The notes beneath the pieces are model-generated. The model did not search any database, was not told the DNA's origin, and was given only the letters and a program-made list of their open reading frames with translations. Shown one piece after another: positions 25,706 to 34,970 of a DNA stretch of 64,000 nt. The stretch is from contig NZ_CP022297.1 of assembly GCF_017310015.1 (NCBI RefSeq), positions 2,046,001 through 2,110,000 of the forward strand. Direction: 5' to 3'. A program made the translations under genes and the position numbers. Source of the DNA: Marinobacterium iners. Lineage in GTDB: Bacteria > Pseudomonadota > Gammaproteobacteria > Pseudomonadales > Balneatricaceae. Position 1 is the stretch's first letter, and each line of letters begins with the position of its first letter.

Positions 25706-26878
25706 ATGAAATCACTGAACCGTCTGACGTTAACCGCCTGCATGGCCCTGCTGCCCTTCAGCCAGACAGCCGGTGCGAGCGCATTGGAGATTCAGATCGC
25801 CTACCTAGGCTTTGAGGCCGACCATGGCCCGGTGCTGTCCAATATTCTGCCAGAGCCAGCTGATGCCGGCCTGCGCGGTGCCGAGCTGGGCATCAGTGAC
25901 AGCAATTCAACAGGCCGTTTCCTGAAACATCAGTACAGTCTGCATAGTCTCAGCAGTCCGGACTCAGCCAGCCTGATAGCCCATGCCCAGACGCTGTACG
26001 ATCAGGGTCTGAGGCTGTTTATACTCAACCTTAATGCGGATCAGCTGCGCCAGATTGCAACACAGTTGCCCGATGATGCCGTCCTGATCAATGCTGGCAG
26101 CTCAGACAATGAGCTGCGCAGCAACGCCTGCATACCCGGCATGCTGCACACTCTTCCATCACGCGCCATGCTGACCGACGCACTGGGACAGTGGCTGGCA
26201 TCAAGGCGCTGGAGTCGATGGCTGCTACTGGAAGGCAACCAGCCTGAAGACAAGGCCTATGCCGACTCATTGCAGCGCAGCGCCGATCGCTTCGGTGCAA
26301 AAGTCATTGAGCGCAAGAGCTGGGACTACGACACTGATCTGCGCCGGACCGCCCAGAAGGAACTTCCGCCTTTCACTCAGACCCGTGAATATGACGTTGT
26401 TCTGGTGGCCGATGAACGCGGTGATTTCGGTGAATATGTCCCCTACAACACCTGGTACCCAAGGCCGGTCGCAGGCACTCAGGGCATGAGCCCGGTCGCC
26501 TGGCACAAGGTGGTTGAGGCCTGGGGTGCCGCCCAGTTGCACAGCCGCTTTGAAAAACAGGCCGGTCGCTGGATGAACAGCCATGACTATGCCAGCTGGG
26601 CCGGCGTACGCACCTTTGCCGAAGCGGTTACCCAGACCAGCAGTACCGATCCCGCCACACTAAAGGCCTTTATTCTGTCACCCGAATTTCAGCTCGGTGC
26701 ATTCAAGGGGCGCAAGTTGTCCTACCGCCCCTGGAGCGGCCAGCTGCGGCAGCCCATTCCGCTGGTCCACCCACGCGCGCTGGTTTCACAATCACCGCAG
26801 GAAGGGTTTCTGCACCCGGTCACAGACCTGGACACCCTTGGCTATGACGCCAGCGAAAGTAAGTGTCAGGTTCAATAA
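25706..26878 (+). CDS. ABC-type substrate-binding protein of PQQ-dependent alcohol dehydrogenase systems
   Basis: 390 aa. Signal peptide (about 24 residues, AGAS-A) then a type-I periplasmic binding fold (about 28-370), as in amino-acid or branched-chain binding proteins, but of the family found only beside PQQ alcohol dehydrogenases. It heads a four-gene plus-strand operon with a beta-propeller protein, an ATPase and a permease. The ABC-2 permease is of exporter type, so a binding protein here is unusual: it may present a product or toxic aldehyde for export or act as a sensor. Function unproven. Confidence 0.87.
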   Translation: MKSLNRLTLTACMALLPFSQTAGASALEIQIAYLGFEADHGPVLSNILPEPADAGLRGAELGISDSNSTGRFLKHQYSLHSLSSPDSASLIAHAQTLYDQGLRLFILNLNADQLRQIATQLPDDAVLINAGSSDNELRSNACIPGMLHTLPSRAMLTDALGQWLASRRWSRWLLLEGNQPEDKAYADSLQRSADRFGAKVIERKSWDYDTDLRRTAQKELPPFTQTREYDVVLVADERGDFGEYVPYNTWYPRPVAGTQGMSPVAWHKVVEAWGAAQLHSRFEKQAGRWMNSHDYASWAGVRTFAEAVTQTSSTDPATLKAFILSPEFQLGAFKGRKLSYRPWSGQLRQPIPLVHPRALVSQSPQEGFLHPVTDLDTLGYDASESKCQVQ

Positions 26879-26899
26879 TAACGAAGGAGTTTAACGGCC

Positions 26900-27868
26900 A
26901 TGCGTATTCCGTTCATCAAGGCAGCACTGGTTTCAGCCATGCTGGCCACCCCGTTGGCACACGCGGCAACAGCGATTGTTTCCAATGAAAAGGATGACAC
27001 ATTGTCATTCATTGACCTGAAAACCCTGGAAGTGACCGACACGGTATCGGTGGGGCAACGTCCACGAGGTATTATTCTGTCAAAGGACAAGTCCCGTCTT
27101 TACATCTGCGCCAGCGACTCCGATACCGTGCAGGTGATGGATCTGGCCAGTCGCAAAATTATCGCCAACTTGCCATCGGGCGAAGACCCGGAGCAGTTCT
27201 CCTTGCACCCGGATGATCGTCGCCTGTATATCGCCAATGAAGACGATGCGCTGGTAACCGTGGTTAACACCGAGTCGCATGAGGTGCTGGCACAGATTGA
27301 GGTTGGGGTCGAGCCCGAAGGCATGGCCGTCAGTCCTGATGGGCGTTGGGCGGTCAATACCAGTGAAACCACCAGCATGTTGCACTGGATTGATACCGAA
27401 ACCCATGAACTGGTCGACAATACGCTGGTGGATCAGCGCCCTCGCCATGTTGAATTTACCCGCGATGGCAGCATGCTGTGGGCGTCCGCCGAGATCGGTG
27501 GAACCGTTTCGATCATTGATGTGGCAAGCCGTGAAATCATCAAGAAGCTGAACTTCCAGATTCGGGGTATCCATCCCGACAAGATTCAGCCTGTCGGCGT
27601 CAAGCTGTCAGCGGATGGCCGTTTTGCCTTTGTCGCTCTGGGCCCTGCCAACCATGTTGCGGTCGTGGATACGTCCAGCTACGAGGTGCTGGACTATGTG
27701 CTGGTCGGGCGCCGGGTCTGGCACATGGAGTTCACACCTGATCAGAAATACCTGCTGACCACCAATGGTGTCAGTGGTGATGTCTCGGTGATTGATATCG
27801 ATAAGATGAAAGTGATCAAGTCAATCAAAGTGGGACGCTACCCCTGGGGTGTGGTCACACTGGAGTGA
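26900..27868 (+). CDS. YVTN-type beta-propeller protein of the PQQ ABC module
   Basis: 322 aa. Signal peptide (about 24 residues, AHAA-T) then seven-bladed YVTN repeats, seen as recurring units (LYICASDSDTVQVMDLAS; LYIANEDDALVTVVNT; AFVALGPANHVAVVDTS; LLTTNGVSGDVSVIDID). Periplasmic, with no enzymatic residues recognised. It is 21 nt after the binding protein and 7 nt before the ATPase. Such propellers are constant partners of this ABC module; they may bridge quinoprotein and transporter (inference). GGAG lies 10 nt before the ATG. Confidence 0.87.
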   Translation: MRIPFIKAALVSAMLATPLAHAATAIVSNEKDDTLSFIDLKTLEVTDTVSVGQRPRGIILSKDKSRLYICASDSDTVQVMDLASRKIIANLPSGEDPEQFSLHPDDRRLYIANEDDALVTVVNTESHEVLAQIEVGVEPEGMAVSPDGRWAVNTSETTSMLHWIDTETHELVDNTLVDQRPRHVEFTRDGSMLWASAEIGGTVSIIDVASREIIKKLNFQIRGIHPDKIQPVGVKLSADGRFAFVALGPANHVAVVDTSSYEVLDYVLVGRRVWHMEFTPDQKYLLTTNGVSGDVSVIDIDKMKVIKSIKVGRYPWGVVTLE

Positions 27869-27875
27869 TGAGCCG

Positions 27876-28616
27876 ATGAGTATCGAGGCACAGGATATCA
27901 GCTTTCGCTACGGCCACCGCCTGGCACTGGACAATATCAGCTTCAGGCTTGAACCGGGGCGCTTCAACGCCCTGCTTGGCCCCAACGGCGCAGGCAAGAG
28001 TACGCTCTATGCCCTGCTGACTCGATTGTTTGCCCTGCAGCAGGGTGAAATTCGCATCGATGGGCTGGCGCTGAGGCAACAGCCTCGGGCTCTCATGCAG
28101 CGAATCGGGGTTGTGTTTCAGCACAGTACGCTGGATCAGGACCTGAGTGTATTGCAGAACCTGGAGTACCATGGTGCCCTGCACGGACTGTCGACACGCC
28201 AGGTGCGTACCGCTGCAGCCCCACTGCTGGAGCGACTGCAGCTGAGTGATCGCCTGCATGACAGTATTCGCAGCCTCAATGGCGGTCATCGGCGCCGGGT
28301 TGAAATCGCCCGTGCCCTGTTGCATGAGCCCTCGGTACTGCTGCTGGATGAAGCGTCAGTCGGTCTCGACACCGCTTCTCGGCAGGCGATCAACCGCCAC
28401 GTGCGCGAGCTGTGCGCAGGCAAGAACCTGACCGTACTCTGGGCCACTCATCTGATTGAAGAGATCGAGCAGGACGATCCGGTACTGATTCTGCATAAGG
28501 GACAGATACTCGCCGACAACATTGCCTCTGCGATCTGCTCCGAACATCATTGCCCCTCACTGGCAAAGGCGTTCGAGCGGATTACCGGGCTTGAGGAGCC
28601 AACGGCATGCCATTGA
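27876..28616 (+). CDS. ABC transporter ATP-binding protein (PQQ-associated)
   Basis: 246 aa. ATPase of the ABC-2 exporter type: Walker A GPNGAGKST, Walker B VLLLDEASVGLD, and signature SLNGGHRRR in place of LSGGQRRR. The Gly-Gly is kept, and the His variation is, as far as I recall, normal for this family. The start at 27876 follows the preceding stop by 7 nt; an in-frame ATG at 27849 lies inside the propeller gene. The stop overlaps the permease gene by 10 nt. Confidence 0.9.
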   Translation: MSIEAQDISFRYGHRLALDNISFRLEPGRFNALLGPNGAGKSTLYALLTRLFALQQGEIRIDGLALRQQPRALMQRIGVVFQHSTLDQDLSVLQNLEYHGALHGLSTRQVRTAAAPLLERLQLSDRLHDSIRSLNGGHRRRVEIARALLHEPSVLLLDEASVGLDTASRQAINRHVRELCAGKNLTVLWATHLIEEIEQDDPVLILHKGQILADNIASAICSEHHCPSLAKAFERITGLEEPTACH

Positions 28617-29410
28617 AAGCCTACCTGATCTGTTTTAAGGGCGTGCTGAAGCGGGAGTTTTTGCGCTTTGTTCATCAACGTACCCGTTTTCTCAGTGCCT
28701 TGATCCGCCCTCTGCTGTGGCTGGTGGTCTTTGCTGCCGGTTTCAGGGCAGCGCTCGGGGTATCGATCATCCCCCCCTACCAGACCTATATCACCTACGA
28801 AACCTACATCCTGCCAGGGCTGTGTTGCATGATTCTGCTGTTCAACGGCATGCAGGGGTCACTGTCGATGGTCTATGACCGTGAGATGGGCAGCATGAAG
28901 GTGCTGCTGATGAGCCCATTGCCACGCGCCTGGCTCCTGTTTTGTAAACTGGTGTCCATTGCCCTGCTGTCGCTGGCACAGGTTTATGCCTTCATCGCAC
29001 TTGGCTGGCTGGTGGGGGTGGAACCACCGCTTTGGGGGCTGGTCGCCGTACTGCCGGCGCTGCTGCTGACCGCCTTTCTGCTGGGGGCCATCGGCCTGTT
29101 TCTGTCCTCGCGAATTCGTCAGCTGGAAAACTTTGCCGGGGTGATGAATTTCGTGATTTTCCCAATGTTCTTCATGTCATCGGCACTGTATCCGCTGTGG
29201 AAGATGAGGGAGTCCAGTGAGTGGCTGTACTGGGTCTGCAGCTTCAATCCCTTTACCCACGCCGTCGAGCTGGTTCGGTTTGCACTCTATCTGGAACTGA
29301 ACCAGACAGCCCTGCTGATAACACTGGCAACGACTGCCGTATTCACGCTTCTGGCACTGCTGGGCTTCAATCCTGAACGCATGGCCTCGAACACCAAGGG
29401 TAAGGGCTGA
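28607..29410 (+). CDS. pedC: ABC-2 type permease, PedC-like (alcohol-associated ABC transporter)
   Basis: 267 aa. Six hydrophobic segments of an ABC-2 permease, with the conserved stretch ILPGLCCMILLFNGMQGSLSMVYDREMGSMKVLLMSPLP. It pairs with the ATPase whose stop it overlaps by 10 nt. Known as PedC in the 2-phenylethanol cluster of P. putida; the cargo is not established. It ends 3 nt from the convergent ercS gene without an obvious terminator. Confidence 0.87.
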   Translation: MPLKAYLICFKGVLKREFLRFVHQRTRFLSALIRPLLWLVVFAAGFRAALGVSIIPPYQTYITYETYILPGLCCMILLFNGMQGSLSMVYDREMGSMKVLLMSPLPRAWLLFCKLVSIALLSLAQVYAFIALGWLVGVEPPLWGLVAVLPALLLTAFLLGAIGLFLSSRIRQLENFAGVMNFVIFPMFFMSSALYPLWKMRESSEWLYWVCSFNPFTHAVELVRFALYLELNQTALLITLATTAVFTLLALLGFNPERMASNTKGKG

Positions 29411-29413
29411 TCC

Positions 29414-31153
29414 TTAACTGTCGGTGTCCAGCAGGTGACTCATCAGTGCCCGCAGTTTGCCCGGTTTGATCGGTTTGTTCAGCACCCGCACACCGGCATC
29501 ACGAAACGCCTTGCGGGTCGGGTCACTGCGGTCGGCCGTCAACATGACAACCGGCACACAGGGCATCCCCTGCGCCTGCATCAGTGACAGCAGCTCGAGC
29601 CCGGTAGTCCCTTCTTCAAGATGATAATCCGCCAGAATCAGCTCCACATGGCAGGTCTGCAACCGTTCCATTGCAGCTTCAAGGTCGGGCGCCAGTACAA
29701 CATCACAGCCCCATCCACCCAACAGCGCCTCCATGCTGGCGAGAATGGAATGGTCATTATCCAGTACCAGAATCTGGCGACCATTGAGCACATCCGAGGG
29801 GATCGCTGCAGGCCCACTGGCAGTCACGCCCAGCATTCCGCTACTGCCACAAACCAGCGGCACCGACAGCTCGAAACACGAGCCTGCCCCCAGTCTTGAG
29901 TTGAGATTGACAGGGTGCGCCAGCATCCGCGCGATACGATCCACAATCGCCAGCCCCAGGCCGACGCCGGCCTTGCGGCTGCGATGCTGACTCAAACGGC
30001 AGAATTCATCGAAGATCGCCTGTTGCTGGTCCTGCGGTATCCCGCCACCGGTATCCCATACCTGAATCAGCAGTCGATCCCCCCGTCGCCTGAACCCCAG
30101 CAGCACGCCACCTTCATCAGTGTAACGAAAGGCATTGCTGAGCAGGTTGCGCAGTATACGGGTCAGCAGTCTCAGGTCGCTGCTGATCCAGTGGCGTGAA
30201 GGGCGTGCGCGGAAGCTTAACCCGGCTTGTTGCGCAACGGGCTCAAACTCGGCCTGCAGCCCCTGCAACAGTCGCTCGACGGGAAAGCTCTGCAACTCTG
30301 GCTGTACCGCATTCTGATCCAGTCGTGAGATGTCCAGCAGATCGGTCAGCAGATGTTCGGCACCATCAAGCGCCAGATGCACCCGGTCGACCAGTTCCGA
30401 TTCGCTCGTCGGCAGGCTGCGTTCCTGCAAGGCCGCTACCAGTAAACGGGCGGCATTCAGCGGCTGCAGCAGGTCGTGGCTGGCAGCGGCCAGGTACTTA
30501 TCCTTGCTGAGGTTGGCCGCCTCTGCAGCCTCTTTGGCCAGCTGCATTTCGTGCTCGGCCTGCTGGCGAATACTGACCTCATGCCAGAGCCGATCATTGA
30601 GACTGACCAGCTCACGGGTGCGCTCACCGACGCGTTGTTCCAGCTCTTCGTTGAGTGTTCTCATCCGCTGCTGCACGCGCTTGCGTTCGGTAATGTCGGC
30701 CACAAAAGCTTCAATAATGGCGCCATCCGACTCCTGTCGCAGCAGGATATTCATCGAAACCTCTACTGGGCTGCCATCAGTTCGACGCAGGCGGGTTTCA
30801 TACAGAAACAACTGGCCGGTCTGCGTCAGCTGTTGGCAGATGCGGTCAAGCTCTTGCGGGTCGAACAGCAGATCATCTGCCAGATTGACCTTATGTTCCA
30901 TCTGCACCGGGTCCGAGTAGCCACAGATACGCGCCAGCGCACGGTTGGAACGGGTCAGACTGCCATCAAGCTCGGCCTGAAAGATGCCATGCAGGGCATT
31001 CTCGAACAGCCACTTGTAGCGGTTGCGCTCCGCTTCCAGCTCTTCAACCTTATTCAGTAGTTCGGGGTAATAACTCTTGCGCGCTGAATGGCCACCAAGA
31101 CCAATCAGGTCTTCAAACGTAAGACCACTCTCGTCAGAGGGCTTCTTCATACA
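29414..31153 (-). CDS. ercS: hybrid sensor histidine kinase, ErcS-like
   Basis: 579 aa, cytosolic. A PAS domain with PAC (about 40-160), a coiled coil (165-215), HisKA with phospho-His in AAASHDLLQPLNAARLL, HATPase (NAFRYTDEGG; DTGGGIPQDQ), and a C-terminal receiver (VLDNDHSILAS; LILADYHLEEG). The DLLQPLNAARL block is shared with the NahK-like kinase at 9626-12226, so the two are paralogues. In P. aeruginosa, ErcS is a kinase of the ethanol-oxidation regulatory network. The start at 31153 has GAGG 8 nt upstream and lies inside the end of ercA, overlapping by 20 nt, so the pair is tightly coupled. Confidence 0.83.
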   Translation of the reverse strand, partial: CMKKPSDESGLTFEDLIGLGGHSARKSYYPELLNKVEELEAERNRYKWLFENALHGIFQAELDGSLTRSNRALARICGYSDPVQMEHKVNLADDLLFDPQELDRICQQLTQTGQLFLYETRLRRTDGSPVEVSMNILLRQESDGAIIEAFVADITERKRVQQRMRTLNEELEQRVGERTRELVSLNDRLWHEVSIRQQAEHEMQLAKEAAEAANLSKDKYLAAASHDLLQPLNAARLLVAALQERSLPTSESELVDRVHLALDGAEHLLTDLLDISRLDQNAVQPELQSFPVERLLQGLQAEFEPVAQQAGLSFRARPSRHWISSDLRLLTRILRNLLSNAFRYTDEGGVLLGFRRRGDRLLIQVWDTGGGIPQDQQQAIFDEFCRLSQHRSRKAGVGLGLAIVDRIARMLAHPVNLNSRLGAGSCFELSVPLVCGSSGMLGVTASGPAAIPSDVLNGRQILVLDNDHSILASMEALLGGWGCDVVLAPDLEAAMERLQTCHVELILADYHLEEGTTGLELLSLMQAQGMPCVPVVMLTADRSDPTRKAFRDAGVRVLNKPIKPGKLRALMSHLLDTDS

Positions 31154-32294
31154 CGGCCTCAACATCACGCCGGTTGGACTTGCGCGGGTTGGTCAGAATA
31201 CAGGGGTCTTTCAGTGCGTTCTCGCTTAACCAGGGAATATCGGTCAGATGCACTCCCTGCTCGGCCAGCTTTTGATACAGGCCAACTTCACGCTTGAGTG
31301 AGATCACGTGCTGCATCAAGCGACGCTTGACCTGAGACTGGCTCAAACCACGCGTATCGATCCCCATGGTTTCTGCGACAATACGGAAGCGGTCCGTGGC
31401 GGCATCATAGTTAAAGTCGATTACGTGCTCCAGCAACATGGCGTTGCAGAGGCCATGAGGCAGGTCCAGATAGCCGCCCAGGCTGTGTGACATCGCGTGC
31501 ACAGCGCCCAGTATCGCATTGGAAAACGCCAGACCTGCCTTCATTGATCCCAGCATTACCTGTTCACGCAGGTGGCTGTCATCAGGCTGTTCTACCAATA
31601 GCGCCAGATGACCGTTGATCAGCCGGATGGCATCCAGTGCATGCATATCAGTCAGCGCACCACTGCCGGTGGATACAAACGCTTCAATGGCATGTACCAG
31701 TGCATCCACGCCGGTGCAGGCGGTCAGGAAGGCATCCATGGTGCGGGTGGTATCAGGGTCAATCAGCGCCACATCCGGCACCACGGATTTGCTGACGATG
31801 GAGAACTTGAAGCGCTCCTGTTGATTGGAAATGATCGCGAACTGTGACACATCCGCTGAAGTACCGGCGGTGGTGGGGATGAAGATCAGCGGCGGAATCG
31901 GGCTCTGAATGCGGTCGATCCCCTCAAACTCAAGAATGCTGCGGCCATGGGCACTGACAATGCCGATCCCTTTGGCGCAGTCCATCGGGCTGCCGCCGCC
32001 AACGGCGACAATCACGTTACAGCCCTGCTCGGCATAGATTTCGGCACCGCGCATCACCTGCTCAACCCGTGGGTTGGGGGATACCTCGGTGAAACGAACA
32101 CAGCCGATACCCTGTTCAAGCAACAGAGACTCGATTTCAGCCACCCAGCCCGCCTGTTCAACGCCGGGGTCAGACACCAGCAGTACCTTGCGTGCGCCAA
32201 AGGTAACCGCGTAGTTGGCAACGGTCTTGCGAGCACCACTGCCAAAAATAATCTCGGGTGAAACAAACTTGCGAAGGCGGGAAATTTCACTCAT
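31134..32294 (-). CDS. ercA: iron-containing alcohol dehydrogenase, ErcA-like
   Basis: 386 aa. Group III (iron-dependent) NAD(P) alcohol dehydrogenase: dinucleotide-binding GGGSPMDCAKG near residue 95, metal ligands in TGVDALVHAIEAF and in MSHSLGGYLDLPHGLCNAML. ErcA is described in Pseudomonas as a regulatory protein of ethanol oxidation although it resembles an enzyme, and here too it is followed by the ErcS kinase with a 20-nt overlap. The start at 32294 (MSEISRLRKF) is the family N-terminus. Whether it is an enzyme or a sensor cannot be told from sequence, since the metal ligands appear intact. Confidence 0.85.
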   Translation of the reverse strand: MSEISRLRKFVSPEIIFGSGARKTVANYAVTFGARKVLLVSDPGVEQAGWVAEIESLLLEQGIGCVRFTEVSPNPRVEQVMRGAEIYAEQGCNVIVAVGGGSPMDCAKGIGIVSAHGRSILEFEGIDRIQSPIPPLIFIPTTAGTSADVSQFAIISNQQERFKFSIVSKSVVPDVALIDPDTTRTMDAFLTACTGVDALVHAIEAFVSTGSGALTDMHALDAIRLINGHLALLVEQPDDSHLREQVMLGSMKAGLAFSNAILGAVHAMSHSLGGYLDLPHGLCNAMLLEHVIDFNYDAATDRFRIVAETMGIDTRGLSQSQVKRRLMQHVISLKREVGLYQKLAEQGVHLTDIPWLSENALKDPCILTNPRKSNRRDVEAVYEEAL

Positions 32295-32373
32295 GGGCGT
32301 GACCTGTTGCCGCACCGGTCAAACCGGTGTCTGATAATTATTATGTAATCGCGCCATTATACCCACCTGAGCG

Positions 32374-32389
32374 GGTACAGGTAGTGTAC
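32374..32389 (-). promoter_or_regulatory. ACTACC element upstream of ercA
   Basis: On the minus strand GTACACTACCTGTACC, about 80-95 nt before the ercA start, again with an ACTACC core and an outward GTAC. The rest of the 230-nt gap to ndh shows a small ACCGGTcaaACCGGT repeat (32313-32327) and no gene. Confidence 0.4.
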
Positions 32390-32524
32390 AAACGGCTACA
32401 AAAAAACCACAAAATTGCACAAACTGTCATGTCCCTACAACTTTCGCATTAAGTACCATAGTGGCCAATAATTCTCGCCAAGGCAGCAGATCAATGCTGC
32501 CACAATTGCAGGATAATTGTTGCC

Positions 32525-33832
32525 ATGGAACAGTCATCTCCCCTTTATCAACATGTCGTGATTGTCGGCGGCGGCGCCGGCGGGCTTGAGCTTGCAACCC
32601 GCTTGGCCCGCAAGTACAGCCGCAAGGGCCTCAAGGTCACGCTCGTGGACCGTGAGCCAACGCATATCTGGAAGCCTCTGCTGCATGAAGTGGCAACTGG
32701 GTCGCTGGATGCCGGCCTCGATGAGTTGAGCTACAACGCTCAGGGCCGCAGCGCCGGTTTCAAATTTCAGATTGGCCAGATGCAGTCACTGGATCGAGAG
32801 CAGCGTTGCATTCACCTTGCCCCTGTGTGCGGGCAGGATGGCCAGATGATTCTGCCCGGCCGCGAGCTGTATTACGACTACCTGGTGATGGCCGTAGGCA
32901 GCGTAACCAACGATTTTGGCGTCGAGGGCGTGGCCGACCACTGTACCTTTCTCGACAGCCGTGAACAGGCCGAGCAGTTTCGCCATACACTGCTTGAGTC
33001 ATGGCTCAAGACCAGCAACACGCCGAATGCACGCCTGCGCATCGCGATTGTCGGCGCCGGTGCCACCGGTGTTGAGCTGTCGGCCGAACTGTTCAATACC
33101 GCACGCGAACTCAGCGCCTATGGTCTGTCAAAACTGGACAGGCAGCGGCTGGAAGTGATTCTGGTTGAAGCAGGCCCGAGCATACTCCCGGCCTTGCCGC
33201 CCCGAATCTCTTCGGCAGCCCGTCATGAACTGGAAAAACTGGGAGTCAGTGTCCGCGAAAACACCAAGGTTGCTTCTGTAAACGAGAAGGGGCTGGTCAC
33301 CGATACCGGTGAAGTGATCGAGGCGGAGCTGAAAGTCTGGGCCGCCGGTATCCGCGCACCGGACTTCATGCAGTCGCTGGACGGGCTGGAGTGCAATCGC
33401 CTCAATCAGCTGGTGGTGCAGCCGGATCTTCGTACCACCGAGGACAAGCGCATTTTTGCCCTCGGTGACTGCGCTGCCTGTGCACGTACGGACGGCAACG
33501 GCAATGTGCCGCCCCGTGCTCAGGCAGCGCACCAGATGGCCAGCTTTCTGTATCGCCACTTCCGCAAAATTCTGCGTGAAGAGGCCCTGCCGGCCTATGA
33601 GTACAAGGACTATGGCTCGCTGGTATCGCTCAGCCGATTCAGCACCGTCGGCAGCCTGATGGGCAACCTGTCCAAGGGCAGCCTTATGGTTGAAGGACGC
33701 CTTGCGCGGCTGGTCTATGTCTCGCTCTACCGGCTGCACCAGCTGGCAATACACGGTTACATCAAAACGTTTCTGATCACGCTGGTTGATCGCATCAACC
33801 GGGTGATCCGTCCCAGACTCAAGCTGCACTGA
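32525..33832 (+). CDS. ndh: type II NADH dehydrogenase (NDH-2)
   Basis: 435 aa. Single-subunit, non-proton-pumping NADH:quinone oxidoreductase on the cytoplasmic face of the inner membrane. FAD motif GGGAGGLELATRLAR near residue 16, NAD motif VGAGATGVELSAEL near residue 175, and a second FAD-contact ALGDCAACA with Asp near residue 315. The C-terminal hydrophobic/basic tail (HGYIKTFLITLVDRINRVIRPR) is the membrane-binding region. Length suits NDH-2. It is monocistronic, with a strong terminator downstream, and probably reoxidises NADH from the aldehyde and acyl oxidations encoded nearby. Confidence 0.9.
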   Translation: MEQSSPLYQHVVIVGGGAGGLELATRLARKYSRKGLKVTLVDREPTHIWKPLLHEVATGSLDAGLDELSYNAQGRSAGFKFQIGQMQSLDREQRCIHLAPVCGQDGQMILPGRELYYDYLVMAVGSVTNDFGVEGVADHCTFLDSREQAEQFRHTLLESWLKTSNTPNARLRIAIVGAGATGVELSAELFNTARELSAYGLSKLDRQRLEVILVEAGPSILPALPPRISSAARHELEKLGVSVRENTKVASVNEKGLVTDTGEVIEAELKVWAAGIRAPDFMQSLDGLECNRLNQLVVQPDLRTTEDKRIFALGDCAACARTDGNGNVPPRAQAAHQMASFLYRHFRKILREEALPAYEYKDYGSLVSLSRFSTVGSLMGNLSKGSLMVEGRLARLVYVSLYRLHQLAIHGYIKTFLITLVDRINRVIRPRLKLH

Positions 33833-33861
33833 GCGAGAGGGAGCCATCAGCACTGAGCCTT

Positions 33862-33885
33862 GCCGACCATTGGTCGGCTTTTTTT
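33862..33885 (+). terminator. terminator after ndh
   Basis: GCCGACCATTGGTCGGC followed by seven T. Confidence 0.88.
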
Positions 33886-33953
33886 ATCTCGGGCAAACCG
33901 AAATTTCTGCTACGCTTAACAACGGTTGTTAACGGATTCGGATCACAACGCTC

Positions 33954-34820
33954 ATGCTGACACCTTCCTTGACCCGCCCGTTGGTGATGGCTGTTTTCAT
34001 TGCAGATGCCTACTCGTTGGCACTGTATTGGATATACGACCACGACCTGCTGGACCGTGAGCCGGTCGATCCGGATCAGCTACACGCACCCTTGAGCCAC
34101 TGGCACGGCAACAAGCAGGCAGGAGATCTGACCCATTATGGTGATCAGGCCTGGCACCTTTATCAGTTTCTGCAGCAACACAACCAGTTCAACGCTGTGG
34201 CCTACCGCAATAGCTGGGCTCGCTTCATGCGGCATTACACCGGCTATATCGACAAGGCCAGTGCCATGACGCTGCAGAATATCAGTCAGGGAATTGAGCC
34301 CGCCGGCTCTGAATCCACAGAGCTGTCGGTCACTGGCCGGGTCGTGTGCCTACTGCCCTTTGTCAGTAACAAGCACGCCTTTCTGGAGCAGGCCCAGGCC
34401 CTGGCTGCCATAACACACAACTCACCCTCAACACTGGCGACAACCGAGTATCTGGCACGTGTTCTGCTGGACTGCCTGGGCGGCATTCCCGCTGAGGAAG
34501 CACTGGAGCGAGAGCTTCACAGCCTGCCCCCTGCGCTGCAACAGCTGGTGGCAATGGGACGTGATTCAGCGGCCGACGACACACGTCAGGCGCTGCGCCG
34601 GTTTGGCATCGCCTGTGATTTGCAGCACGGGTTGCCCGGTGTTGCTCACCTGCTGTGCCGTTACCGTTCTGTGCCTGAGATGTTGCAGCAAAATGCCCTG
34701 GCCGGTGGTGACTCCAGTGCCCGCGCGATGATTACAGCCGCCATCATGACAGCACAGGCAGAATCACCTGAACTGCCGCAACACTGGTTACCCCGCTGCT
34801 GGCCAGAGACGGCCATCTGA
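33954..34820 (+). CDS. ADP-ribosylglycohydrolase-family protein with divergent metal motifs
   Basis: 288 aa, all-helical ADP-ribosylglycohydrolase (DraG) fold. Classical enzymes have a T-D-D-T motif near the N-terminus and GGD(T/S)D near the C-terminus. Here the first region reads GDLTHYGDQAWHLYQF and the last reads AGGDSSARAMI, so only part of the metal-binding set is kept. It is probably a distinct subfamily and may not remove ADP-ribose. The gene is alone, downstream of the ndh terminator. Start at 33954 with no strong ribosome site. Confidence 0.72.
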   Translation: MLTPSLTRPLVMAVFIADAYSLALYWIYDHDLLDREPVDPDQLHAPLSHWHGNKQAGDLTHYGDQAWHLYQFLQQHNQFNAVAYRNSWARFMRHYTGYIDKASAMTLQNISQGIEPAGSESTELSVTGRVVCLLPFVSNKHAFLEQAQALAAITHNSPSTLATTEYLARVLLDCLGGIPAEEALERELHSLPPALQQLVAMGRDSAADDTRQALRRFGIACDLQHGLPGVAHLLCRYRSVPEMLQQNALAGGDSSARAMITAAIMTAQAESPELPQHWLPRCWPETAI

Positions 34821-34852
34821 TTATTCTGAAAATTCGAAAATTTCAGAATAAT
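34820..34852. repeat. 12-bp AT-rich perfect inverted repeat at the 3' end of the glycohydrolase gene
   Basis: ATTATTCTGAAA and TTTCAGAATAAT separated by 9 nt; it begins on the last base of the stop codon. It could be an operator or a weak terminator. The remaining gap to 35110 holds one ACTAC-type element (34971) and no gene. Confidence 0.6.
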
Positions 34853-34970
34853 GTCAACAAATTACAACAGTATTACAGTTGATCAGTTGAAACCCTACCC
34901 CCAGGTGTTTATGATCCACGCCTTTGTTTTATCCGCACCAAACCATTCCCATGATTTTTGTCACAGGTTG

